Source of the DNA: UBA6398 sp963660485
GTDB taxonomy: Bacteria > Bacteroidota > Bacteroidia > Bacteroidales > Bacteroidaceae
Reading direction: 5' to 3'
Assembly (NCBI GenBank): GCA_963660485.1
Contig: CAVKYH010000004.1
Location: 85,489 to 149,488, forward strand
DNA length: 64,000 nucleotides
Shown: positions 37,033-45,124 of the stretch, one piece after another
Numbering within the stretch: position 1 is the first letter of the stretch
How the letters are laid out: the number at the start of each line of letters is the position of its first letter
Made by a program: the position numbers and the translations under genes
Notes under the pieces: model-generated
The model's input: the letters and a program-made list of their open reading frames with translations, nothing else
Databases searched by the model: none
What the model was told of the DNA's origin: nothing

Positions 37033-38082
37033 TTAAGCAGTAGGCACATCGTTTGCCCCTTGTTCGGTGTTTTGTTTTTTTGCTGCGATGGCCTGGTTGG
37101 CAGTTACCGCAATCATGTTGTAAACATCGTCAACGGAGCAACCGCGGCTCAAATCGTTCACCGGGCGTGCGATGCCTTGGAGAATAGGTCCGATAGCTTC
37201 TGCTCCGCCAAGGCGCTGCACGAGTTTGTAAGCGATGTTGCCCACCTCGAGATTGGGTACCACGAGCACATCGGCGTGTCCTGCCACTTTTGAATTGGGC
37301 GCCTTGTGTTCGCCAACCGACGGCACGAGCGCGGCATCGGCTTGCAGTTCGCCGTCAATCTCTATGTGTGGGTCGAGCTGGCGTGCAAGTTTTGTGGCCT
37401 CTATCACTTTTTCTACGGCATCGTGTTGTGCCGAGCCTTTGGTTGAGAAACTGAGCATTGCAACCTTGGGGTGGGGGATTCCTGCCACATGTTGTGCGGT
37501 GTGGGCGGTGCAAACGGCGATTTGTGCCAGTTGCGTGGCGTCGGGTATAGGCAAAACGGCTACATCACCCATGACCAAAAGGCCGTTGTCGCCGTATTCC
37601 GTGGCTTTTGTAACGAGCAGCATTGCTCCCGAAACGCAGTTGATTCCCGGCGCAGTCTTTATGATTTGCAGGGCGGGGCGCAACACGTTTCCGGTGGTGT
37701 TTCTCGCGCCGGCGAGTTGGCCGTCGGCACCTCCGGTCTTGATTATCATGCAGCCAAGATAGAGCGGATCTTTCACCAGCTCCCTTGCGCGTTCAATTGT
37801 AAGCCCTTTCTTTTTGCGTATTTCGGTAAGCATTAGGGCGTATTCCTCTGATTTGGGATTGTTGAGCGGGTCGATGATTGTAGCTTTTGATATATTTTTG
37901 AGTCCCCACTTTTCGGCGAGAGCCATAATCTCTTCCGGATTTCCGATAAGGATTATATTTGCCAGTTCATCGGCTAATGCGCGGTCTGCGGCGCGCAGTG
38001 TGCGTTCTTCAGTGCCTTCGGGCAATACTATGCGTTGGATATTTTCTTTGGCGCATTTAACGAGTTTGCTAATTACATCCAT
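37033..38082 (-). CDS. pta: Phosphate acetyltransferase
   Basis: 349 residues, the short catalytic-domain form. It converts acetyl-CoA and phosphate to acetyl phosphate. The PTA_PTB fold is seen in V-L-P-E-G-T-E-E-R, L-G-C-M-I-I-K-T-G-G-A-D-G-Q-L-A-G-A, S-F-S-T-K-G-S-A-Q-H and the late N-S-K-V-A-G-H-A-D-V-L-V-V-P-N-L-E-V-G-N block. It lacks the N-terminal DRTGG region of the long E. coli Pta. First gene of the pta-ackA unit, with a promoter box 33 bp upstream. Confidence 0.96.
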   Translation of the reverse strand: MDVISKLVKCAKENIQRIVLPEGTEERTLRAADRALADELANIILIGNPEEIMALAEKWGLKNISKATIIDPLNNPKSEEYALMLTEIRKKKGLTIERARELVKDPLYLGCMIIKTGGADGQLAGARNTTGNVLRPALQIIKTAPGINCVSGAMLLVTKATEYGDNGLLVMGDVAVLPIPDATQLAQIAVCTAHTAQHVAGIPHPKVAMLSFSTKGSAQHDAVEKVIEATKLARQLDPHIEIDGELQADAALVPSVGEHKAPNSKVAGHADVLVVPNLEVGNIAYKLVQRLGGAEAIGPILQGIARPVNDLSRGCSVDDVYNMIAVTANQAIAAKKQNTEQGANDVPTA

Positions 38083-38114
38083 TAGAATTGAATAGATTTA
38101 CATTGTTCTAAATG

Positions 38115-38122
38115 CAAAGATA
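38115..38122 (-). promoter_or_regulatory. -7 box of pta-ackA
   Basis: On the minus strand this reads TATCTTTG followed by CA, 33 bp before the pta start. Confidence 0.6.
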
Positions 38123-38296
38123 GCGATTTAATGACAATGAATAGTAGCCGCGTTGCCATGATTTGATGCAAAGTTGCCAAAATGTATAGTTGTGAAGCCT
38201 TGGTTAAAAAACGCACAAAGCAAATGCCGCTTTTTTCGGTTCGAATCCGTGGATTTTATGATAAGGTTTCGTTGGATTTTTATTGATTGCGGAGAC

Positions 38297-38445
38297 TGAA
38301 AAAACTACATCGGTTGTCGCAAAAACTCCGACGCATCTAATTTAAATTTGGTGGCCCGGAATTTAAATTAGGTCTGACCTCGTATTTCCCGATATCCGAC
38401 GTCGTAAAAAGCAATGTCAGACATCGGAAAAGCGATATGCCGACT
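38297..38445. repeat. 21-bp-register word array, copy 8
   Basis: Core words CCGACGCATCT (38328), TGGTGGCCCGG (38349) and AGGTCTGACCT (38370) are joined by AATTTAAATT. The left outer word is ACATCGGTTGT (38307). On the right, ATATCCGACGT (38392), ATGTCAGACAT (38414) and ATATGCCGACT (38435) continue with 10- or 11-nt spacers, so the register slips slightly. It lies between the clpB terminator and the pta promoter. Confidence 0.92.
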
Positions 38446-38491
38446 GTTTCTTCGAATAATAGCTAAAGAATTGATTTATCGAGGAATGGGC

Positions 38492-38532
38492 AAAAAAATA
38501 AGCCGGACGCCATTTTGAATGACGTTCGGCTT
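38492..38532 (-). terminator. Intrinsic terminator of clpB
   Basis: On the minus strand AAGCCGAACGTCAT pairs with ATGGCGTCCGGCTT (with G-U pairs), then A and seven T. Confidence 0.85.
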
Positions 38533-38558
38533 GAATGATTGGAAGCTATTTAATGTTT

Positions 38559-41162
38559 TCAACTCTTGTTGCTGAATACGAGAGTGCCGTTTTCGGAATC
38601 CACAATAATGGGTTTTGTGCGGGCTACTTGGCCCGAAATTAGTTTTTTGCTCAAGTCGTTGAGCAGCATTCGCTGCAATGCCCTTTTCACAGGGCGTGCT
38701 CCGAATTCGGGGTCAAACCCTTCGTCGGCGATAAGCTCTACTGCTTTGTCGGAAACCTCAAGTTGCACTTCCTGCGATGCGAGCAGTTTTTGTATTCCGG
38801 CTATCTGCAAGTTCACAATCTGTTTGATTTGTGCCTTTTCCAACGGGCGGAACATTATTATCTCGTCAATTCGGTTGAGAAACTCGGGGCGGATTGTCTT
38901 TTTGAGCATCTCCATCACCTGATTCTTGGTCTCGTCCAAAACTTTCTCATACTCCGCTCCGCTATGTTCCTTCAAGGCATCGAAACGGCTCTGTATGTAT
39001 TGGCTGCCAAGGTTTGAAGTCATGATGATAATGGTGTTCTTGAAATTCACAACCCTTCCCTTGTTGTCGGTAAGCCTTCCGTCGTCGAGCACTTGCAACA
39101 AAATGTTGAACACGTCGGGGTGGGCTTTCTCGATTTCATCGAACAGCACCACGGAATAAGGTTTGCGCCTTACGGCCTCGGTGAGCTGGCCTCCTTCGTC
39201 GTATCCCACGTATCCCGGGGGCGCACCTACGAGACGCGACACGCTGAATTTTTCCTGGTATTCGCTCATGTCGATGCGCGTCATCATATTCTCGTCGTTG
39301 AACAAGTATTCTGCGAGCACTTTTGCCAGTTCGGTTTTTCCCACGCCCGTAGTGCCGAGAAATATGAACGAACCTATAGGGCGACGAGGGTCCTGCAAAC
39401 CTGCACGAGAACGGCGCACCGCATCGGCTACAGCCGTTATCGCCTCGTCTTGACCTATAACCCGTTTGTGCAGTTCCTCTTCGAGTCGCAACAGTTTCTC
39501 ACGTTCGCTTTCGAGCATGCGGCTTACGGGAATTCCTGTCCAACGGCTTACTACGTCCGCGATATCATCGGGCGTTACTTCCTCTTTGATTATCGCGCAG
39601 CCGCCTTGGCGTTTTTCCAAATCGTCATGCAGTTTCGTTATCTCGTCGTTCAAAGCCTTTATTTTGCCGTATCGTATTTCCGCAACTTTGCCGTAGTTGC
39701 CATCACGTTCGGCTTTGTCGGCCTCGAATTTGAGCTGCTCTATCATAGATTTGTTGCGCTGGATTTTTGAAATCACCTCTTTTTCCGCATCCCATTTGGA
39801 ACGGTATTCCGAAGCCTTCTCGTTTATCTCGGCTATCTCCTTGTTGAGCTGTGAAAGCTTGGCGTCGTCATGTTCCCGCTTGATGGCTTCACGTTCTATC
39901 TCGAGTTGCTTCTGCTTACGCACAAGTTCGTCAAGATCTTCGGGCATGGAATCACGCTCTATGCGAAGTTTTGCCGCAGCTTCGTCCATAAGGTCAATAG
40001 CTTTGTCGGGGAGAAAACGGTCTGTGATGTAGCGGTCGGAAAGTTTGACGGCGGAAATCACAGCATCGTCCTGGATTTTTACATGATGGTGGTTTTCGTA
40101 TTTTTCCTTGATGCCGCGCAAAATGGAAATGGAATCTTCCACACTTGGTTCGTCAACCATCACCGTCTGAAAGCGGCGTTCAAGCGCTTTGTCCTTCTCG
40201 AAATATTTTTGATACTCATCGAGCGTAGTAGCTCCGATGCTTCTCAGTTCTCCTCGGGCAAGCGCCGGTTTTAGTATGTTTGCGGCGTCCATGGCTCCCT
40301 CGCTTTTTCCCGCGCCTACGAGAGTGTGGATTTCATCTATGAAAAGAATTATCCTTCCTTCGGAGTGGGTTACTTCGTTTATCACGGATTTCAAACGTTC
40401 TTCGAATTCGCCTTTATACTTTGCCCCGGCAACGAGTGCGCCCATGTCGAGGGAGAAAACTTGTTTGTCCTTGAGATTTTCAGGTACGTCGCCGCGCATA
40501 ATACGTTGGGCAAGTCCTTCCACAATAGCCGTTTTGCCCGTACCAGGTTCGCCGATAAGAATAGGATTGTTCTTGGTGCGTCGTGAAAGTATCTGCAAAA
40601 CTCGCCGTATCTCGTCGTCGCGTCCGATTACCGGGTCGAGTTTTCCCTGACGTGCGGCTTCAACGAGATTGCGTGCGTATTTCGACAAAGACTGATAGGT
40701 TTCTTCGCTCGACTTTGAGTTTACTTTTTTCCCGCCCCGCAGTTCTTTTACGGCTTCTGCGAGATTTTTAGAATTTACTCCTGCGTCTTTCAAAATCTGC
40801 GAGGCGCTGCCGGAACTTTCCACGATAGCTTCGAGAATAGTTTCGAGCCCGATAAACTCATCGCCGTTTTTGTTTGCAATATCTTCGGCTTTGAGCAATA
40901 TATTGTTGGTTTCGGAGCTGAGGTAAGGCTCGCCGCCCGTAACGCGGGGCAGATGGGCAATCTCGGCTTCCACACTTTGGGAGACGGCCTCCGGTTTCAC
41001 CCCGAGTTTGTTGAAAATGTAATTTGTTACATTCTCTCCCGATTTAATCACTCCCGCCAAAAGATGCACCGGTTCAAGAGCTTGCTGCCTGTTGCGCTGT
41101 GCGTTGTCGACGGCGTTTTGTATTGCCTCTTGGGCTTTGATTGTAAATTTTTCGAGGTTCAT
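38559..41162 (-). CDS. clpB: ATP-dependent disaggregase ClpB
   Basis: 867 residues, full length. It is a cytosolic hexameric chaperone that threads aggregated proteins with DnaK. The N-domain (~1-150) is followed by AAA1 with Walker A G-E-P-G-T-G-K-T and the pore loop K-Y-K-G-E-F. A coiled-coil middle domain (~400-530) is rich in Glu/Lys heptads, and AAA2 has G-T-T-G-V-G-K-T, pore loop G-Y-V-G-Y and sensor region G-A-R-P-V-K-R-A. The ~190 bp leader holds a candidate operator. Single gene with a strong terminator. Confidence 0.97.
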   Translation of the reverse strand: MNLEKFTIKAQEAIQNAVDNAQRNRQQALEPVHLLAGVIKSGENVTNYIFNKLGVKPEAVSQSVEAEIAHLPRVTGGEPYLSSETNNILLKAEDIANKNGDEFIGLETILEAIVESSGSASQILKDAGVNSKNLAEAVKELRGGKKVNSKSSEETYQSLSKYARNLVEAARQGKLDPVIGRDDEIRRVLQILSRRTKNNPILIGEPGTGKTAIVEGLAQRIMRGDVPENLKDKQVFSLDMGALVAGAKYKGEFEERLKSVINEVTHSEGRIILFIDEIHTLVGAGKSEGAMDAANILKPALARGELRSIGATTLDEYQKYFEKDKALERRFQTVMVDEPSVEDSISILRGIKEKYENHHHVKIQDDAVISAVKLSDRYITDRFLPDKAIDLMDEAAAKLRIERDSMPEDLDELVRKQKQLEIEREAIKREHDDAKLSQLNKEIAEINEKASEYRSKWDAEKEVISKIQRNKSMIEQLKFEADKAERDGNYGKVAEIRYGKIKALNDEITKLHDDLEKRQGGCAIIKEEVTPDDIADVVSRWTGIPVSRMLESEREKLLRLEEELHKRVIGQDEAITAVADAVRRSRAGLQDPRRPIGSFIFLGTTGVGKTELAKVLAEYLFNDENMMTRIDMSEYQEKFSVSRLVGAPPGYVGYDEGGQLTEAVRRKPYSVVLFDEIEKAHPDVFNILLQVLDDGRLTDNKGRVVNFKNTIIIMTSNLGSQYIQSRFDALKEHSGAEYEKVLDETKNQVMEMLKKTIRPEFLNRIDEIIMFRPLEKAQIKQIVNLQIAGIQKLLASQEVQLEVSDKAVELIADEGFDPEFGARPVKRALQRMLLNDLSKKLISGQVARTKPIIVDSENGTLVFSNKS

Positions 41163-41348
41163 ATCTGTATGTTTATTGTTTGATTAGCATTGCTGCTTAT
41201 GCCTTATATTATCCAAATATCTTGCCATTGTATGAAAAACTGCCATTTTTGCAATTTCGGCAAGGCTTGGAATGTTTCTGTCGAGCCAATACGGCGCAAA
41301 ATGCAAGGTTTCCGGCTAAAATCGGACGGATATGAAAATTCCGGAAAA

Positions 41349-41364
41349 CTGACAAATTTGACAG
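41349..41364 (-). promoter_or_regulatory. Candidate clpB operator or stress-promoter element
   Basis: CTGACAAATTTGACAG is an inverted repeat with two mismatches. On the minus strand it reads as a direct repeat of TGTCA spaced by 4 bp. It lies about 190 bp upstream of clpB, in a gap with no standard -7 box. A stress-control role is inference. Confidence 0.3.
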
Positions 41365-41397
41365 ACTGCCCGTGTGGTCTGAAAGGTTTGCGATGCT

Positions 41398-41444
41398 GGG
41401 AAAAAGAGTGGGGACAACTTCCGATTGTTGAAAGTTGTCCCCAC
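41398..41444 (-). terminator. Intrinsic terminator of the yraN-birA unit
   Basis: A perfect 13-bp stem, GTGGGGACAACTT with AAGTTGTCCCCAC, followed on the minus strand by TCTTTTT. Confidence 0.88.
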
Positions 41445-41463
41445 ATCGTTTATGGTTTTCGTT

Positions 41464-42300
41464 TTACTTGAACTCCACTTCTTTGAAAGCATATTCGCGA
41501 AGCGTGCCTTTTTCGTCGCGGAGAACGAGATGCCCGTTGTTCTCGATTTTCACAAACTCGGCTTTGAACTCGCCATGTTTGTCGCAGTATGAATGAAATC
41601 CCGTGTTGCGGTAAAGGTGCGACACGTAGCGCTCTCTTATGCAGTCGCGGTTGTAGCGCAAAGCCTCATATTCCACAATGAAACGCTCGGCGATTGCGTG
41701 CAAAAGGTCTTCGCGGCTATGTTCCTGGTTGGTGATGTTGAGCAATGAGACGGGGTTTGGCGCATCGCCCACGAAATTTTTCTGGTTTACGTTTACTCCG
41801 ATACCTATAACGATTCTTCTGATGTTTTCCTGCTCCAAATCACATTGTATAAGCGTTCCGCTTGCTTTTTTGTCGCCTATATAAATGTCGTTGGGCCATT
41901 TTATTGTAACGTTGTCGCATATCTTGGCCAACATATGTCGCACAGCGAGCGACGCTGCTTGCAAAACGACAAACTGTTCGGCGGGTTTCAGAAATTCGGC
42001 GCGGCATACAAAACTGAACGTAAGGTTTTTTCCTGATTCTGATTCCCATGTGTTTTCGCCCTGACCTCTTCCGGCTGTCTGTTCATCGCTTGAAATCACC
42101 ATTATCTCCGTGCTCTGCGGCAGTGGGAGTGTGAAAGCCAAATCGTTGGTTGATGTGGTGAGCGGTGTGTGGTAGTATGAAAGTTTGTAGTCGGTAGTGT
42201 ATTTCAAAGGAAAGAGAAACCAAAACGAGCGTGCGGAGAGTTTTATGTCTTGGCTCTCAAATAGGTCTTTCGCCGAGAGCGAAGTAGCAGGATTGTTCAT
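41464..42300 (-). CDS. birA: Biotin--[acetyl-CoA carboxylase] ligase
   Basis: 278 residues. It attaches biotin to carboxylase carrier proteins in the cytosol. The class II ligase core is clear: T-S-T-N-D, the biotinyl-AMP loop Q-T-A-G-R-G-Q-G, K-W-P-N-D-I-Y with the catalytic Lys, and K-A-S-G-T-L-I-Q. There is no N-terminal DNA-binding domain, so it should not act as the bio repressor. The first ~35 residues are atypical, and the true start may be internal. It follows the YraN-like gene by about 43 bp. Confidence 0.92.
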   Translation of the reverse strand: MNNPATSLSAKDLFESQDIKLSARSFWFLFPLKYTTDYKLSYYHTPLTTSTNDLAFTLPLPQSTEIMVISSDEQTAGRGQGENTWESESGKNLTFSFVCRAEFLKPAEQFVVLQAASLAVRHMLAKICDNVTIKWPNDIYIGDKKASGTLIQCDLEQENIRRIVIGIGVNVNQKNFVGDAPNPVSLLNITNQEHSREDLLHAIAERFIVEYEALRYNRDCIRERYVSHLYRNTGFHSYCDKHGEFKAEFVKIENNGHLVLRDEKGTLREYAFKEVEFK

Positions 42301-42343
42301 ATTTATATTAATATGCTATGGGTATCTGAATCATTTTATCCTT

Positions 42344-42727
42344 TTAGCGGCATGTTCCCGTGAATTTGGGCGGCGCGGTAAACGCGTTTGCAAAATGTTT
42401 CACCGAGAATGGCGGTGCTTCACCCGTTACGCTTATTATGTCGAAGCGCACTTGCTGGTCAAGGTCGTGAATGCGCAGGTAAGCCTTTGCTGCCCGCACA
42501 AGGTTGTCGCGTTTCTCGGCATCTACTCGCTCTTCCGGATTCATTATGTTGTCGTTGGCGAGCGTTTTGACCTCTACAAACACAAGCAGTCCGCGTTTTT
42601 GCGCGATGATATCCACTTCCAGGTGCCCCGCCCTCCAATTCCGTTCCAATATGGAGTAGTCGCGAAACATAAGAAAGCGCGCCGCAGCCTCCTCACCTTG
42701 CTTTCCGAGCAAATTGTGTTGCGCCAT
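42344..42727 (-). CDS. YraN family (UPF0102) endonuclease-like protein
   Basis: 127 residues from ATG 42727. The UPF0102 signature is G-K-Q-G-E-E-A-A-A-R-F-L near the start, followed by the PD-(D/E)XK-like core: E-V-D-I-I-A and F-V-E-V-K-T, with Asp and Glu-x-Lys. Family members are small nuclease-fold proteins of unclear function, sometimes linked to Holliday-junction or competence genes. An upstream in-frame ATG at 42766 is rejected because the promoter box at 42744-42751 lies between the two starts. First gene of a unit with birA. Confidence 0.85.
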   Translation of the reverse strand: MAQHNLLGKQGEEAAARFLMFRDYSILERNWRAGHLEVDIIAQKRGLLVFVEVKTLANDNIMNPEERVDAEKRDNLVRAAKAYLRIHDLDQQVRFDIISVTGEAPPFSVKHFANAFTAPPKFTGTCR

Positions 42728-42743
42728 TATGCCATTGTTTCTG

Positions 42744-42751
42744 CAAAGGTA
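42744..42751 (-). promoter_or_regulatory. -7 box of the yraN-birA unit
   Basis: On the minus strand this reads TACCTTTG followed by CA, 17 bp before ATG 42727. It fixes the start of the gene. Confidence 0.6.
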
Positions 42752-42914
42752 GCAAGCATATGCCAAACTGGCAAATCAATACATATTATAAAGGTTTCAC
42801 AAAGTTAACAAGTGAAAAAAGCCTTGGGTTTTTGTGTAAAATCTTGGGTTCTGAAATCTCGGTTGTGCGTTTTTCTTCCCTTGATGCGGGAGGTTGAAAA
42901 AGTGTTTGTATATG

Positions 42915-43031
42915 CCGTGAAAACGGGAACGGATATCGTGTTTTACGAGGTCAGACCTAATTTAAATTCCGGGCCACCAAATTTAAATTAGATGGCCCGG
43001 AGTTTTTACGAGATGCGATGTGTTTTTTTCG
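42915..43031. repeat. 21-bp-register word array, copy 9
   Basis: Core words AGGTCAGACCT (42948), CCGGGCCACCA (42969) and AGATGGCCCGG (42990) are joined by AATTTAAATT. The right outer word is AGATGCGATGT (43011) after AGTTTTTACG. The left flank has GGAACGGATAT (42926) between T-rich and A-rich spacers. It lies between the divergent yraN and porin promoters. Confidence 0.92.
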
Positions 43032-43078
43032 GGCTTGTTTTTGACAAAAACAAAGTGCCGGTTTGTGGAATTTTTGCG

Positions 43079-43086
43079 TAATTTTG
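43079..43086 (+). promoter_or_regulatory. -7 box of the porin gene
   Basis: TAATTTTG followed by CA, 64 bp before the ATG, starting 48 bp after array copy 9 ends. Confidence 0.55.
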
Positions 43087-43150
43087 CAATGTCCTTTTAG
43101 CATTATGGGACAAAGCATACTCATATATATAGATTCAAGACCTAACAGAA

Positions 43151-44272
43151 ATGAGAAAAATCATAGCTACGGCACTCCTTGCAGGCACATTCATAGCCTC
43201 GGGTGCGCAAGTGCAATTGCCTTCATGGCTTGGAAACATGAAGTTGAGCGGTTATGCGCTCACGCAATACCAGGCAAGTTTTCAGAAAAACGCCGAAGAA
43301 AACTCGTTTAACGTCCGCATGCTCCGCCTTGCCCTCGACGGACGTATTGCAAACGACTTTTATTGGAAAGCACAGCTTCAATTCAACGGCAATACAAGCA
43401 ATCTTGGAAGCAGCCCGCGAATGGTTGACCTTTTTGCAGAGTGGCAAAAATACGATTACTTTCGTGTGAAGGCGGGACAGTTCAAGCGCCCGTTTACATT
43501 TGAGAACCCCATGAATCCAATCGACCAGGGATTCATGAGCTACGCACAAAACGTAACGAAACTCGCAGGTTTCAGCGACCGCAACGGCTCTCATGCAAGC
43601 AACGGCAGGGATATTGGCGTGCAGTTGCAGGGAGATTTCCTTAAAAACGCATCGGGAAGAAACCTTCTGCACTATCAGGTGGGCGTTTACAATGGTCAGG
43701 GAATCAATACCAAGGATGTGGACCAACAAAAAGACATCATAGGCGGAATATGGGTGATGCCGGTGAAAGGAATGCGCATAGGAGCGTTCGGCTGGACCGG
43801 CTCGTATGCCCGCAAAGGCAATGTAGATGCAAATGAGCCTGACAATACTGCAACGAGAACCCGTAGACTTCAACAGAGACGCTATGCTTTTTCTGCGGAA
43901 TATAAGTTTGAGGACTACACAATACGCACGGAGTACATACATTCTACGGGTTTCGGGTTTACGAAAACCTATCAAAAGGATACCGATGCCAAAGATATTA
44001 CAGTGAATCTCGCAAACGGAAACAAGGCCGACGGATATTATGCCCTCGTGATAGCACCTGTGGTGAAGCAGAAGCTATATGCCAAAGCGCGTTACGACCT
44101 TTATCGTCCCTCTGCCGAATGGGGAAACGCCAAGACGCAGTATGAGGCGGGATTCAACTATTGTTTTTCAAAGAACATACAGCTTAATGCTGAATATGCC
44201 TTAGTGAACGACCGCAGTCTCGCCAAGCAAAACTATTCTGTGGCTGACGTGCAACTCGATTTCAGATTTTAA
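43151..44272 (+). CDS. Phosphate-selective porin O/P family outer membrane protein
   Basis: 373 residues. The signal peptide ends near S-G-A-Q (residue 20). The rest is a 16-strand-type porin pattern of the OprO/OprP family: K-L-S-G-Y-A-L-T-Q-Y, F-N-V-R-M-L-R-L-A-L-D-G-R, K-A-Q-L-Q-F-N-G, V-K-A-G-Q-F-K-R-P-F, D-I-G-V-Q-L-Q-G-D-F, and a C-terminal strand ending in Phe (V-Q-L-D-F-R-F). It forms an anion-leaning diffusion channel in the outer membrane. Phosphate selectivity is by family name only. Single gene. Confidence 0.88.
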   Translation: MRKIIATALLAGTFIASGAQVQLPSWLGNMKLSGYALTQYQASFQKNAEENSFNVRMLRLALDGRIANDFYWKAQLQFNGNTSNLGSSPRMVDLFAEWQKYDYFRVKAGQFKRPFTFENPMNPIDQGFMSYAQNVTKLAGFSDRNGSHASNGRDIGVQLQGDFLKNASGRNLLHYQVGVYNGQGINTKDVDQQKDIIGGIWVMPVKGMRIGAFGWTGSYARKGNVDANEPDNTATRTRRLQQRRYAFSAEYKFEDYTIRTEYIHSTGFGFTKTYQKDTDAKDITVNLANGNKADGYYALVIAPVVKQKLYAKARYDLYRPSAEWGNAKTQYEAGFNYCFSKNIQLNAEYALVNDRSLAKQNYSVADVQLDFRF

Positions 44273-44318
44273 GCCGAGGAAACGCCTTTTCGTAGACAAG
44301 GCGAGGCATTATATATAT

Positions 44319-44363
44319 AAGGCGTGCGACATTGCATTTGCAATATCGCACGCCTTGTGTTTT
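44319..44363 (+). terminator. Bidirectional terminator, porin / flavin reductase
   Basis: A long, nearly perfect stem: AAGGCGTGCGA pairs with TCGCACGCCTT, and the inner TTGCA with TGCAA. It lies between two convergent genes and is followed by GTGTTTTG. Confidence 0.85.
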
Positions 44364-44414
44364 GTATCTCAACTACGGTTGACTAAGACAGAGGTATTTC
44401 CCCCTGCAACGGTT

Positions 44415-44951
44415 TTATTCGTTAATGTAAGCCGCAACGATTTCGCCGTAATAGGCCACGTGGTAATCTTTGTTGGAGCCGTGGAAAAACGAATCGACTT
44501 CTTGCGGATAAAACTTCTTGCTGGTTTCGTCAACAATGCTTTCGGCAGTCTGTAATTGCTTGTATACCACTCGGCACTCCAATGTGATGGGCAATTCCTT
44601 GAACCCCGGTACAGATGTAACCAATGGCTTTTCGGGAGTAAGCCCAAGGAGTTTGATTTTGTCGGTATCTCGTCCGCTCTCGTTGCCGCATACTTTCAAA
44701 ATATCATGGTCGTAATCGCCCGCAGGTATACTGATGGTAAATTCTCCGTTCTTTTCGAGCAATTCGCGGCTGTATCTGTGTTCGCGCACAAAGGCTGTGA
44801 AAATGGGCTTGCCCCATTCTATTCCGAGAGTTCCCCACGAAATAGTCATGGCATTGAGTTTCCCGTTTGCCATGGTGGTTAGCAATACGCCCGTTTTGAG
44901 AGCTGCGAAAATTTCTGCCGAATGTTCGAATACATTTATTTCTCTTTTCAT
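44415..44951 (-). CDS. Flavin reductase-like (FMN-binding split barrel) protein
   Basis: 178 residues. The flavin_reduct fold shows as L-L-T-T-M-A-N-G-K-L-N-A-M-T-I-S-W-G-T-L-G near the start, then P-I-F-T-A-F-V-R-E-H-R-Y-S and F-T-I-S-I-P. Family members bind FMN and reduce it with NAD(P)H or act as small flavin oxidoreductases. No electron partner is adjacent. Single gene on the minus strand, convergent with the porin. Confidence 0.85.
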   Translation of the reverse strand: MKREINVFEHSAEIFAALKTGVLLTTMANGKLNAMTISWGTLGIEWGKPIFTAFVREHRYSRELLEKNGEFTISIPAGDYDHDILKVCGNESGRDTDKIKLLGLTPEKPLVTSVPGFKELPITLECRVVYKQLQTAESIVDETSKKFYPQEVDSFFHGSNKDYHVAYYGEIVAAYINE

Positions 44952-44977
44952 ATCTTGTTTCAGTCTTTAAAATTTCG

Positions 44978-45103
44978 GTCTCGATAGCCGTTTTTCTGAT
45001 GTCTGATATCTTTTAAACGATGTCAGACATTATTTAAACAATGTCTGACATTATTTTTGCGATAACCGATATCGTTTTTACGGCATTGCGTTACAGTTTT
45101 TCG
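44978..45103. repeat. 21-bp-register word array, copy 10 (palindromic-word subtype)
   Basis: Words ATGTCTGATAT (44999), ATGTCAGACAT (45020), ATGTCTGACAT (45041), ATAACCGATAT (45062) and GCATTGCGTTA (45083) are exactly 21 bp apart. The spacers are CTTTTAAACG, TATTTAAACA, TATTTTTGCG and CGTTTTTACG. No AATTTAAATT is present. The core words are homodimers of the half-site ATGTC, as in copy 4. Confidence 0.85.
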
Positions 45104-45124
45104 ATGAATGGAACTGTTTGAAAA

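Larger units (their letters stand above)
41163..41463. other. Intergenic region clpB / birA
   Basis: 301 bp with no gene. It contains the birA terminator at the right and a partial palindrome at 41349-41364 that may belong to clpB control. No convincing TAnnTTTG box for clpB was seen on the minus strand, and no word array is present. Confidence 0.55.

Noticed and set aside
41190..41471. Plus-strand 93-codon frame between clpB and birA
   Set aside because: It runs through the birA terminator and has no start context or homology that I can see.
42915..43031. Word arrays as classical MITEs
   Set aside because: No constant terminal inverted repeats or target duplications were visible, and word order differs between copies, which is unlike transposed copies of one element.
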